In this document: in pieces, positions 1 through 7,454 of the stretch
Position numbering within the stretch: the first letter of the stretch is position 1
How the letters are laid out: each line of letters opens with the position of its first letter
From: JBAXTU01 sp037130015
GTDB taxonomy: Bacteria > Patescibacteriota > Patescibacteriia > 2-01-FULL-39-33
Length of the DNA stretch: 8,563 nt
Direction of reading: 5' to 3'
NCBI GenBank assembly: GCA_037130015.1
Contig: JBAXTU010000029.1
Span: 1-8,563 of the forward strand
Notes under the pieces: generated by a model
Told to the model about the DNA's origin: nothing
The model's input: only the letters and a program-made list of their open reading frames with translations
Databases searched by the model: none
Program-made: the position numbers and the translations under genes

Positions 1-927
1 CAAATCACCCTGCCCATTGACGGCTTTAATACCGCTTTTAGTGAGCGTGCCTAATTGCCCCATCAATCTTTTAAAATTCAATCGTTGAAAAAGATCAATG
101 ACTTTGTTTTGGTCAAATTCCTTAAAACGGCAATCTGCTAAATTAAAATCAATGGGCGCATCCAGCACAATCGTAGCCAGTTTTTTGGACATCTCGGCCT
201 GCTCTTTTTGATCAATCAATAATTGTCTGATACGATCTTTTATTTTTGGTGAATTGATATTTTTATAAATATTTTCAATGGAGCCAAAATTTGTCAAAAG
301 CTCAATCGCACCTTTTTCGCCAATACCTTTGACCCCAGGGATATTATCAGAAGTGTCGCCACGGAGTCCTTTGTAATCTATAAGCTGATCCGGATTTAGA
401 CCGCCAAATTTTTCCCTCACCTCAGCTTCACCACACAAAATAGTTTCACTCATACCTTTTTGTGGCAACAAAACTTTGGTATTATAATCAACCAACTGAA
501 GAGCATCTTGATCACCAGTAATAATTATAGTTTCAATGTCTGGCCTGTCCACCGATTTCAGGTGAGCAATCGTACCGATCAAATCATCAGCCTCAAAACC
601 TTCCACGCCAAAAATACTAATGCCAAAAGTTTTTAAAACTTCTTTGACTAGAGGAATTTGTTCATACAATTCATCAGGCTGTTTGGTGCGGGTGGCTTTG
701 TATTCCGTATAAGCTTCATGACGAAAAGTCTTGCCACGCAAATCAAAACAAGCCACCACATAATCAGGCTTTAGGTCTTTGATAGTTTTGAGAAAAATAG
801 AAGTGAACCCATACACCGCATTGGTCATTTGGCCATCTTGACTGGTGAGTGGTGGCAGAGCGTGAAAAGCACGGTGAATCAGCGCATTGCTATCTATAAT
901 TAATAATTTTTGTTTTTTAGTCTCCAT
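1..927 (-). CDS. polA: DNA polymerase I, 5'-3' exonuclease domain (partial, cut by window edge)
   Basis: This is the N-terminal 309 codons of DNA polymerase I, which removes RNA primers and damaged 5' flaps during replication and repair. The frame is open to base 1, so any polymerase domain lies outside the window. The whole visible part is the FEN-like 5' nuclease. Acidic metal-ligand positions are all present: D12 (in IIDSN), D62 (ACFD), E112, D114 and D115 (GFEADDLIG), D139 and D141 (TGDQD), D191 and D194 (GDTSDN). The helix-hairpin-helix DNA clamp follows as GVKGIGEKGAIELL at 198-211. ATG 927 gives the usual short PolA N-terminus; no Shine-Dalgarno precedes it, but a good promoter lies about 25 nt upstream. 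Family assignment is secure. Whether the full protein is a complete PolA or a stand-alone exonuclease cannot be seen here. Confidence 0.96.
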   Translation of the reverse strand, partial: METKKQKLLIIDSNALIHRAFHALPPLTSQDGQMTNAVYGFTSIFLKTIKDLKPDYVVACFDLRGKTFRHEAYTEYKATRTKQPDELYEQIPLVKEVLKTFGISIFGVEGFEADDLIGTIAHLKSVDRPDIETIIITGDQDALQLVDYNTKVLLPQKGMSETILCGEAEVREKFGGLNPDQLIDYKGLRGDTSDNIPGVKGIGEKGAIELLTNFGSIENIYKNINSPKIKDRIRQLLIDQKEQAEMSKKLATIVLDAPIDFNLADCRFKEFDQNKVIDLFQRLNFKRLMGQLGTLTKSGIKAVNGQGDL

Positions 928-950
928 AAAATTTGATTTTTAATGCTTGT

Positions 951-979
951 ATTATAGCTTTTTGTCACCCAAAAATCAA
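951..979 (-). promoter_or_regulatory. promoter of polA
   Basis: Read on the minus strand, TTGATT (979-974) is followed after 17 nt by a perfect TATAAT (956-951). Transcription would begin near 944, giving a leader of about 17 nt before ATG 927 with no Shine-Dalgarno. The promoter sits just after the terminator of the upstream gene, so polA is probably an independent transcription unit. Confidence 0.7.
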
Positions 980-995
980 TGCAAATTTTAAAGAT

Positions 996-1029
996 AAAAA
1001 AACAGGGTGACCATGATAGGTGACCCTGT
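996..1029 (-). terminator. intrinsic terminator of the NYN-domain gene
   Basis: On the minus strand an inverted repeat (1029-1019 with 1012-1002) forms a 7-bp stem ACAGGGT/ACCCTGT, one C-C mismatch, then 3 more base pairs around a 6-nt loop. It is followed by a run of seven T (1002-996, the first also closing the stem). It begins 20 nt beyond the TAA at 1050-1052, which is the expected place for a rho-independent terminator of that gene. Confidence 0.8.
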
Positions 1030-1049
1030 GAATTGGTAATGAAGGTGCT

Positions 1050-1913
1050 TTATGCGAAAGAATAAGCTTCCACTGATTGCCGTGTCAGACACATTTCTTT
1101 TTCTAAAAGCAAATCTTCAAGAAAGATGATGTTGGCTTCTGGTAAGTTGCCAATGTCACGCAACTCCGAAGAAATGGTGTCGTGAGATGAAACAATATTG
1201 ACCATCTTTTGGCCAAAACGCTGACTGACAGCGCCAAACTGACCTTTGCCCAAAAACATTTCCAGGGCCACGCCATAATGACTGTCGCCGGAAAACAAAA
1301 CTAATCCGTCTAACTGTTCACCAGATAATAATGGCAAAAATATTTCTGGCACAACCAGGTGGTCAATATCTGACTTATCAAATGCAACTTTGCCGTTGAC
1401 AGAATCAACGTTAATTTTCTTGGGATCAAAATTATCTATAATTATGTCGGGGTCTTTTTCAAATTGTTCAAATTCCCCCAATGAAAGAAACCCTCTCGCT
1501 TTTGACAACGAGAAAAAAAACTTAGTTGATAGGCATTTATAATTGCCCATAATCTCTTTGACTGTTTCGTAAGGACTTAGATGACGGTCAGTTCTTTTTT
1601 CTATGGCATTAATAGCGCCAAGAAAATTTTGTCCGTCAATCAAGACAAACACCTTACGTCCAATAAGCTCAGGACTGGACAAAACCAAATCCTCTTTATC
1701 ATTAGCATAGGCGACATAACGGCTATTTTTGTTATCAAGATTAGATCTCTTCTCCAAAAAAACCGATAAGCTTTGTCCTGCTAATTCCTGAGCACTGATG
1801 AGCGAATCAAGATGCTCATTAGGAAAAACCACAAAACCTTTATGGCAAGAAATCCATTTAGATTTCTTTCCGTGATATTGTGGGTTTTCAAAAAACCTCA
1901 AAGTTGCAAACAC
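1050..1913 (-). CDS. NYN/LabA-like (DUF88-type) putative ribonuclease with unrecognised N-terminal domain
   Basis: A 287-residue protein. Residues about 87-255 match the NYN fold (PIN-like nuclease family that includes LabA-type proteins). The N-terminal strand with DGQN (D93, N96) is visible, then a middle acidic helix with D184 and E190, then the FSGDSHYG motif (D210) followed by a Gly-containing turn. These acidic residues would bind Mg2+ for RNA cleavage. E190 stands where LabA-type proteins usually have Asp, by my own alignment. Residues 1-85 are a separate part of short beta-like stretches (GFVVF, LSVFLEK, RYVAYA) that I do not recognise; a small beta-barrel nucleic-acid-binding domain is a guess. 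The start is GTG 1913, fixed by a GGAGG site 7 nt upstream. The gene has its own promoter and terminator, unlike the SD-less operon before it. The NYN call is fairly secure; substrate and role are unknown. Confidence 0.8.
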   Translation of the reverse strand: MFATLRFFENPQYHGKKSKWISCHKGFVVFPNEHLDSLISAQELAGQSLSVFLEKRSNLDNKNSRYVAYANDKEDLVLSSPELIGRKVFVLIDGQNFLGAINAIEKRTDRHLSPYETVKEIMGNYKCLSTKFFFSLSKARGFLSLGEFEQFEKDPDIIIDNFDPKKINVDSVNGKVAFDKSDIDHLVVPEIFLPLLSGEQLDGLVLFSGDSHYGVALEMFLGKGQFGAVSQRFGQKMVNIVSSHDTISSELRDIGNLPEANIIFLEDLLLEKEMCLTRQSVEAYSFA

Positions 1914-1920
1914 TTTTATA

Positions 1921-1927
1921 CCTCCAT
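1921..1927 (-). promoter_or_regulatory. strong Shine-Dalgarno deciding the GTG start at 1913
   Basis: The minus strand reads AATGGAGG, 7 nt, GTG. GGAGG (1925-1921) is a full consensus site. It is notable because the polA, galT, PBP, ldhA, 6984 and 7998 starts in this window show no comparable site. Confidence 0.85.
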
Positions 1928-1982
1928 TTAGTTTTAAAGAACCATTATTATATCAACTCCATCGCAGCAATGGACGTGATTG

Positions 1983-2014
1983 ATTATACTAACAAATTTC
2001 TACCAAAATGTCAA
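1983..2014 (-). promoter_or_regulatory. promoter of the NYN-domain gene
   Basis: On the minus strand a perfect TTGACA (2014-2009) lies 3 nt past the stop codon of the dehydrogenase gene. Downstream is TAGTATAAT. The hexamer TAGTAT is at 17 nt spacing, while the perfect TATAAT (1988-1983) is at 20 nt. A further TATAAT at 1952-1947 has no clear -35 element. Which -10 is used is uncertain, but an independent promoter for the NYN gene is likely. Confidence 0.55.
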
Positions 2015-2017
2015 GCC

Positions 2018-3025
2018 CTAAACAACCTGATTGAACTTGACCCCATCAATAAAGCCTTTTATATTCTCTGTGGTAGTATGAATAATCCGTTCCAGAGCTT
2101 CTTGGCTGTAAAAAGCGATATGTGGCGTGAACACCACATTATCATGACTAAGAAGAATATGATCTTTTATCAAACATCCAAGTGCTTCCAATTTTTTTGG
2201 ATCATAAAGTAATTGTTTTTCTTCTTTTATCAAATCCTCTCCCTCCATCACATCTAATCCGGCACCGCCAATAATTTTTTTATCCAAGCCATAAATCAAA
2301 GCTTCTGTATCTACTAAACCACCTCTGGCTGTATTAATAAGCAAGGCACCTTTTTTAAATAATTTAATATTATCCTTATTAATCAAATGATGTGTTTTTT
2401 TATTATAAGGCACATGCAAAGTGACAATGTCTGATTTTTTTAACAATTCATCAAGTGGTGAATATTTAAAACCCATGCTTTCACACAAAAATCTATCTTG
2501 ATTAATATCAGAAACCAAAACTTCCATACCAAAACCTTTGGCAATCTTGATTACATGATAACCAATATTGCCACCACCAATTACACCAATAGTTTTACCT
2601 TCCAAATCAAAACCTTTCAGTCCTTCAATAGAAAAATCATTGCGCAAAACTCGCATATAAGATTTGTGGACATTGCGAGACAAGGCCATGATTAAAGCAA
2701 AAGTATGTTCGGCTACTGTATTCTCGCCATAGGTCGGCACATTAGCCACTTTAATTTTTCTCTTGGTTGCTTCTTTAATATCAATATGATCAAAGCCAGT
2801 GGAACGAGTGGCGATAAGTTTTAATTTTGGCAAAAATTTTAAAATCTTGGCATCAATTTTGGAATAAATAAAAACCGAAACCACATTAAAATCTTTTATT
2901 TCTTTAACATTTTTTTCATTCAAGGGTTCGGTAAAAAATTTAAGCTCACATTTTTTTAAATCTTTTTTTAATAATTTTTGTTCCCATCCTTGAAGTTCAA
3001 AAAAAGCGATTTTTGGTTTGGTCAT
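2018..3025 (-). CDS. ldhA: D-lactate dehydrogenase-type NAD-dependent D-2-hydroxyacid dehydrogenase
   Basis: A 335-residue cytosolic enzyme expected to interconvert pyruvate and D-lactate with NADH, or a related 2-keto/D-2-hydroxyacid pair. Domains in order are: split catalytic domain (about 1-100 and 300-335) with the family stretch NVPTYGENTVAEHT at 95-108; Rossmann domain (about 101-299) with GGGNIG at 150-155 and D173, consistent with NAD preference. The catalytic triad is intact: R234 (NTARGG), E263 (DVMEGE) and H302 (TPHIAF). The R-to-E spacing of 29 and the 38-residue insert before the His fit the D-LDH subfamily (LdhA, VanH) better than phosphoglycerate or formate dehydrogenases. Length is usual. 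ATG 3025 lies 4 nt after the PBP stop with no Shine-Dalgarno, so expression is probably coupled to that gene. Exact substrate is not provable from sequence. Confidence 0.88.
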   Translation of the reverse strand: MTKPKIAFFELQGWEQKLLKKDLKKCELKFFTEPLNEKNVKEIKDFNVVSVFIYSKIDAKILKFLPKLKLIATRSTGFDHIDIKEATKRKIKVANVPTYGENTVAEHTFALIMALSRNVHKSYMRVLRNDFSIEGLKGFDLEGKTIGVIGGGNIGYHVIKIAKGFGMEVLVSDINQDRFLCESMGFKYSPLDELLKKSDIVTLHVPYNKKTHHLINKDNIKLFKKGALLINTARGGLVDTEALIYGLDKKIIGGAGLDVMEGEDLIKEEKQLLYDPKKLEALGCLIKDHILLSHDNVVFTPHIAFYSQEALERIIHTTTENIKGFIDGVKFNQVV

Positions 3026-3029
3026 AAAT

Positions 3030-5912
3030 TTATTTGATAGTTATTTTTAGATCCGGTGTTTTAAATTTTTTATTGCTAACATCAAACATATTGGCATAAA
3101 TAGTGTAATCACCCACAGCCGGTTTTTTGTCCCAATTCAAAGTGACTGTAGCTGATTTAGGATTAATAGAAACAATATATTTTTCCAAAGTCTGAGTAGC
3201 TGATAAATAATAAAAATCCATTTTTTGAGCTTGTTGCCAATTAGTAAGCGTGCCTTTAAGCACTATGGGCGAAGTGGAAGCAGTAAAAGTGGTTTTGGTG
3301 GTTGTCCATTTGAAAGCTGGGTTAGTATTGGCAAAAGAAAAATTAAGTGTGACTTTTTTTGTCGCCGTATTTTCCAAATCATCTTTGACCAACACTTTCA
3401 AAACATGACGCCCGCTATTAAAACTAGCTAAATCAAGGGTGGCATCATTGGTATTATTTTGTGTGGCAACTAATTGATCATCAATATAAAATTCCATGGC
3501 TTTGATTCCACGTTTGGCCGAGGCTGTCACTTCCACCGTCAAAGAACTTTCTCTGACATTTTGTCCGTCTAGAGGATTAATAATAATTAGACTTGGTTGA
3601 TCTCCGGCCAAATGAATATTGTCATATTCAGTAGGAACACTCTCGGTTGAGGTGTTGCTTTGAATATTTTGTTTAACGGCCCAAGCCTGAACAGCTTTTT
3701 CCCAATTTTCAAATTGTGAATCACTGGCTGGATTTGATGGCGCAGATCCGCGTGGATCATCTTTATTAACATAATACAAAATATCATGCATAGCTGAAAC
3801 CGTAATTTCTTTGAGAGTTGAAGATGGTGTGTATTGTGTGGCTAATTTACCACTCATAGTATCTATTTGCACAGTCTGACCACCGCTAGTGTCGCCATCC
3901 AAAACCGGTTTGCCTGTGACAATCGGCTGTGGCGCTGTGAATTTTTCAACTGGCGTACCTTTTGACGCTTCGGCCATAAACTGATTCCAAATTGGAGCGG
4001 CTATCTGCGAACCATCAGCGCCTTTTTTCATAGCGTCGTTATTATTATTACCAACCCAGACACCGCAAACAAGTGACGGCGTATAACCCATAGTCCAAGC
4101 ATCACGAAAATCATTGGTGGTACCGGTCTTGGCGGCTACTGGCCTGTCTGATAATGTTAGATAATTCTTGGCGCCGAACACATAGGTGCGCGCTTCATTA
4201 TCAGACAAGATACTGGTGGTGAGACGGGTAATTTCCGAATTAATCACTTGCTCGGTTTTGTCCTTGTACTCATAAAGCGTCTGACCATTTTTATCTTCAA
4301 TTTTTAAAATCGGATTAATCTCGTGCTTCATGCCTTCTTGCGACAATGTGCCATAAGCGCCAGCATGTTCTAAAAGTTTTACTTCACCGCCACCGAGCAC
4401 AATAGATAAGCCAAAACGTTTACGATCGCTAAGTGTGGTATAACCAAGTTTGTCAGCCAAATTTAAAATATTATCCAAGCCAGTGAGATAGGTGGCTTTG
4501 ACTGCCGGAATATTTAGTGACCCAGCCAAAGCTTTTCTAAAAGTAATTGGACCGCGTTCTTTTAAATCATAATCTTGCGGTTGATAGGGAGTGGCACCAG
4601 TAGTATCAAAATTTGTATTCACATCATAGACGACAGTGTCTGGCGTGTAGCCTTTGATAAAGGATGCCGTATAAACAATGGGTTTAAAAGACGAACCTGG
4701 CTGACGATTACGCAAAGACACATTAACTTGGCCGTCAATTTTTTCATTAAAATAATCAACCGAACCAACCATGGCCAATATTTGTCCGGTCTTAGGATCA
4801 AGCGCCACCAGTGAGGCATTGGTAAACTGATATTTAGCGCCATTTTTTTCCACGCCCGCAGTCACTGCATCTTCAGCCATTTTCTGTTTGTCCAAATCAA
4901 TAGTGGTAATGACTTTTAATCCTTCTTGATTTAAAAAATCATCACCGTATTTTTGCGCTAATAAATCTTTGATATACATCACAAAATGTGGCGCGATCAT
5001 GGATTCAGATGAAGGCCTAAAAATAATTTTTTCCTGCTTGGCAACTTCAGCCTGATCTTTGGTGACATAACCTAATTCCACCATGGAATCCAAAACCCAT
5101 CTTTGTCTAGTCATAAGCGCATCCAAATGAGTGCCATATGGAGAATAATAAGTAGGCATCTGAGGGATAGCCGCCAAGATAGCACTTTGGGCCAAGCTCA
5201 AATCTTTGGCTGACTTTCCAAAAAATGTCTGGGAAGCCGCTTCAATACCATAAATCACCGAGCCATACGGGATTTCATTAAAATACATTTGCAAAATCTG
5301 ATCTTTGGTATATTTTTTTTCCAATTGATAAGAAATCAAAATCTCTTTGATTTTTCTGATATAAGTTTTCTCGTTGGTTAAAATGGCATTTTTAACAAAC
5401 TGTTGAGTGAGTGTGGAACCGCCAACCTTACTGCCGGTAAAAATATTCAAAATAATTGAACGGGCAATGCCTGTCAAACTAATGCCATTGTGAGTATAAA
5501 AATTTCTGTCTTCGGCCGTGAGTGTAGCGTTGATGGAATTTTTTGGCATGTCAGTCAAATTGATAAGCGTGCGTTTGACATCACCATGAATATCATATAA
5601 TACAGTATTGCCTGTGCGGTCATAAATTTTGGTGCTGAGTGTGACAGTACGGTTAATAATACCATCTGGAGATGGCAAATCTTTGGACACCCAAGCCAAC
5701 ATAGCCATGGCAAAAATTCCGCCCAGGAGCGACAAGCAAATTACCAAAGGAATTAAAAAACCCAAAATCTTTTTAAAGATTTTTTTGTCTTTTGGCTTTT
5801 TGGAAAAACCATTCCAATCAGAAGAACTATGACGACGAGGCGCTTCATTTTTTTGAACATAAGTCGGGCGCTTCCAGTCTTGCACTGTTTTATTCAATTG
5901 CGGTATAGTCAT
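3030..5912 (-). CDS. class A penicillin-binding protein (bifunctional glycosyltransferase/transpeptidase) with C-terminal Ig-like domains
   Basis: A 960-residue membrane-anchored enzyme that polymerises lipid II into glycan strands and crosslinks the peptides. It has a basic cytoplasmic tail (1-47) and one membrane helix (about 48-74). The GT51 glycosyltransferase follows (about 95-270): AEDRNFYTHNG with E134, GGSTLTQQ at 164-171, RKIKE with second Glu E190, QMYFNEIPYG at 208-217. The transpeptidase (about 360-650) carries S407-S-F-K410, S465-L-N467 and K595-T-G-T. All catalytic residues are present. Residues about 655-770 are a polar linker. Residues about 774-858 resemble a bacterial Ig-like (Big) domain, and 865-960 look like a second beta-sandwich; these probably face the wall or surface. 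The total length is well above a typical PBP1A because of this tail. ATG 5912 follows the GalT stop by 20 nt without a Shine-Dalgarno. It is the middle gene of the operon; the dehydrogenase follows after 4 nt. Confidence 0.96.
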   Translation of the reverse strand: MTIPQLNKTVQDWKRPTYVQKNEAPRRHSSSDWNGFSKKPKDKKIFKKILGFLIPLVICLSLLGGIFAMAMLAWVSKDLPSPDGIINRTVTLSTKIYDRTGNTVLYDIHGDVKRTLINLTDMPKNSINATLTAEDRNFYTHNGISLTGIARSIILNIFTGSKVGGSTLTQQFVKNAILTNEKTYIRKIKEILISYQLEKKYTKDQILQMYFNEIPYGSVIYGIEAASQTFFGKSAKDLSLAQSAILAAIPQMPTYYSPYGTHLDALMTRQRWVLDSMVELGYVTKDQAEVAKQEKIIFRPSSESMIAPHFVMYIKDLLAQKYGDDFLNQEGLKVITTIDLDKQKMAEDAVTAGVEKNGAKYQFTNASLVALDPKTGQILAMVGSVDYFNEKIDGQVNVSLRNRQPGSSFKPIVYTASFIKGYTPDTVVYDVNTNFDTTGATPYQPQDYDLKERGPITFRKALAGSLNIPAVKATYLTGLDNILNLADKLGYTTLSDRKRFGLSIVLGGGEVKLLEHAGAYGTLSQEGMKHEINPILKIEDKNGQTLYEYKDKTEQVINSEITRLTTSILSDNEARTYVFGAKNYLTLSDRPVAAKTGTTNDFRDAWTMGYTPSLVCGVWVGNNNNDAMKKGADGSQIAAPIWNQFMAEASKGTPVEKFTAPQPIVTGKPVLDGDTSGGQTVQIDTMSGKLATQYTPSSTLKEITVSAMHDILYYVNKDDPRGSAPSNPASDSQFENWEKAVQAWAVKQNIQSNTSTESVPTEYDNIHLAGDQPSLIIINPLDGQNVRESSLTVEVTASAKRGIKAMEFYIDDQLVATQNNTNDATLDLASFNSGRHVLKVLVKDDLENTATKKVTLNFSFANTNPAFKWTTTKTTFTASTSPIVLKGTLTNWQQAQKMDFYYLSATQTLEKYIVSINPKSATVTLNWDKKPAVGDYTIYANMFDVSNKKFKTPDLKITIK

Positions 5913-5932
5913 AATATTTAAATTTAAAAAAA

Positions 5933-6862
5933 TTATTTCTTGTAAAATTTGGTAGCCTCCTCTGGCGACAAACTATTAATATATAATCCAAAGCCGATTT
6001 CCATGCCAGCTACCCACGGCCCTTGACGAGGCACAATCTTTAAACAAAAATGCTGATCAGGATCTCTTATAATCTGATGAAAAAAATAATTATAAGCCAA
6101 ACCCAGAGAATTTATCTTGGTCAACGCTTTTTTAAGCATAGTAGCAAGCGAAACAAGCTCTGTTTTTTTAAGCAGTCCAATATTATCAATATGACGTTTA
6201 CTCATCAGCCAAATTTCGTATGGATGCTGTGAAGCCCACGGACAAAAAGCCATAAAATTATTATCCTGCCACACCAGTCGCTGGCTATTTTTTTCTTTTT
6301 TGACAATATCACAATAGGGGCAAGAATCATGTTCCAGTCTGTATTTTACGGCCTGCTCGGTTTCGCTCTTGACCATGGGTGTCAAAAACTGGCTGGCAAA
6401 AATTTGCGAATGGCTATGAGCCAAGGAAGCGCCAGCTTCACGGCCTTTGTTTTTGAAAATTTCTATATAACTGATTTTTTTGTCTTGGGATAATTTTTTT
6501 GTTCGCTCGGCATATACTTCAAATAATTTGACAATATGGCCAAGTGGCAAATCAGCCAAGTCAATTTCGTGCTGTGGCGATTCAATGACCACTTCCTGAT
6601 AGCCATAGGCGTTTTTATTTTTAGGGCTGAGCGCTGGAAATTTATTGGCAATCACCTTTATCTGCCAAGACTTGCTTTTAGCATTTTTAACAGTCAAAAT
6701 TTCCCGTCCAGCTGATTTGTCGGCTGGCGGACAAAAAACACAAGCCTTCACCGGAGCGCAAACCTGCACTGGCTTGGGACAGTCATGCGGACGTTTGGAC
6801 ACGTTAGGCGAAATAATCACATATCTGTCCAAAAAATAATCTTGTCTAAGATGAGATTTCAT
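5933..6862 (-). CDS. galT: GalT-family nucleotidyltransferase (galactose-1-phosphate uridylyltransferase-like, HIT superfamily)
   Basis: A 309-residue cytosolic enzyme of the GalT branch of the HIT superfamily, which transfers a nucleotidyl group between a sugar phosphate and a nucleotide sugar through a His-bound intermediate. The active site is HSHSQ at 149-153; H151 is the expected nucleophile. Two zinc sites can be read: C41, C44, H98, H149 and C181, C184, H213, H271. This pattern and spacing resemble what I recall of the Arabidopsis GalT-like ADP-glucose phosphorylase, so uridylyl versus adenylyl specificity is open. Other family stretches are IANKFPAL (72-79) and GMEIGFGLYIN (286-296). 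I chose ATG 6862, not an in-frame TTG at 6898, because a TATAAT ends 6 nt before this ATG, so the TTG lies in the promoter. The first gene of a probable operon with the PBP and D-LDH. Confidence 0.88.
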   Translation of the reverse strand: MKSHLRQDYFLDRYVIISPNVSKRPHDCPKPVQVCAPVKACVFCPPADKSAGREILTVKNAKSKSWQIKVIANKFPALSPKNKNAYGYQEVVIESPQHEIDLADLPLGHIVKLFEVYAERTKKLSQDKKISYIEIFKNKGREAGASLAHSHSQIFASQFLTPMVKSETEQAVKYRLEHDSCPYCDIVKKEKNSQRLVWQDNNFMAFCPWASQHPYEIWLMSKRHIDNIGLLKKTELVSLATMLKKALTKINSLGLAYNYFFHQIIRDPDQHFCLKIVPRQGPWVAGMEIGFGLYINSLSPEEATKFYKK

Positions 6863-6868
6863 TAATTT

Positions 6869-6898
6869 ATTATAACATAAATAAGCCAAAAAACTCAA
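6869..6898 (-). promoter_or_regulatory. promoter of the galT-PBP-ldhA operon, apparently giving a leaderless mRNA
   Basis: The minus strand shows TTGAGT (6898-6893), an 18-nt spacer, and a perfect TATAAT (6874-6869). Normal spacing puts the first transcribed base at about 6862, exactly the A of the galT ATG. No Shine-Dalgarno exists before that ATG, which fits a leaderless transcript. Confidence 0.65.
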
Positions 6899-6923
6899 TC
6901 AATAATAATTAGAATTATTTACT

Positions 6924-6952
6924 TGTTTTTCTAAAAGTGCTACTATTATAGC
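6924..6952 (+). promoter_or_regulatory. possible promoter of the plus-strand helical-protein unit
   Basis: TTGTTT (6924-6929), a 17-nt spacer and TATAGC (6947-6952) precede ATG 6984; an overlapping TATTAT (6944-6949) is an alternative -10. Both are imperfect matches. The stretch 6863-6983 must hold divergent promoters for the two outward-reading units, and this is the best plus-strand candidate. Confidence 0.4.
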
Positions 6953-6983
6953 ATAGAAACATTTAATTATTAACATCAAAAGT

Positions 6984-7283
6984 ATGGCTTTATTTAAGAA
7001 AAAAGAAGCCCCAAAAGACAGTGGCGCCAATATTAATAGCAAATTAAACGACAAAAAATTTCTTGCCTACCTAGAGACAAAAAAACTTGATCCGGAAGAT
7101 GTTAATGATGAAAAAATAATGGGAGACCATCTTCAAAATTTTGAAAATAGTCAAAAAGCCAGCAAAGAAGTCAGTAATTTTTTGCGCCGAGCCATTGGTA
7201 AAGAATTAAAAATAGATATTGGTCCAGTTATTTCAAACATAGAGACATATTTAGGCACTCTTGATGAAAAAAAAATTGGCTAA
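6984..7283 (+). CDS. hypothetical helical protein, N-terminal piece of a frame broken by an in-frame stop
   Basis: I do not recognise this 99-residue product. It starts with a Lys-rich tail (MALFKKKEAPKD), has no signal peptide or membrane segment, and is charged and helix-prone, rich in Lys, Asp, Glu and Asn. It ends at TAA 7281-7283, but the same frame then runs open for 229 more codons to 7971. The residues on each side of the stop (DEKKIG, then LLQSIQQYEASRQ) read as one continuous coiled-coil-like helix. The likeliest history is a 329-codon gene with a CAA-to-TAA change at codon 100. A nine-A run (7267-7275) lies just before the stop, but frames match on both sides, so slippage there would not restore the product. 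No Shine-Dalgarno precedes ATG 6984. This is either a truncated gene remnant or a true short protein. Confidence 0.65.
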   Translation: MALFKKKEAPKDSGANINSKLNDKKFLAYLETKKLDPEDVNDEKIMGDHLQNFENSQKASKEVSNFLRRAIGKELKIDIGPVISNIETYLGTLDEKKIG

Positions 7284-7454
7284 TTACTCCAATCAATTCA
7301 GCAATATGAAGCCTCCAGGCAAAAAATCGCGGGTAAAGAAGAACAGCTAAAATCTTTAATAGAACAAAGTGGCGGAGACATTGATGATGCCATAAGAATT
7401 AAAACACGCCCAACAGGAAAAAAGAAAAAAACAGATGCAATAAAAACATGGCTA

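Noticed and set aside
1581..2212. Plus-strand frames overlapping the NYN and dehydrogenase genes.
   Set aside because: They cover conserved coding sequence of the opposite strand and have no start signals or family features.
4575..4843. Short open frames on both strands inside the PBP gene.
   Set aside because: They overlap the transpeptidase domain with intact catalytic motifs, and their translations resemble no family.
6863..6898. Extended galT start at TTG 6898 with 12 extra residues.
   Set aside because: The extension overlaps both promoter hexamers and lacks family resemblance; ATG 6862 fits better.
7267..7283. Programmed slippage on the nine-A run just before the in-frame stop.
   Set aside because: The reading frame is the same before and after the stop. 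A +1 or -1 slip would leave it and not yield the long product.
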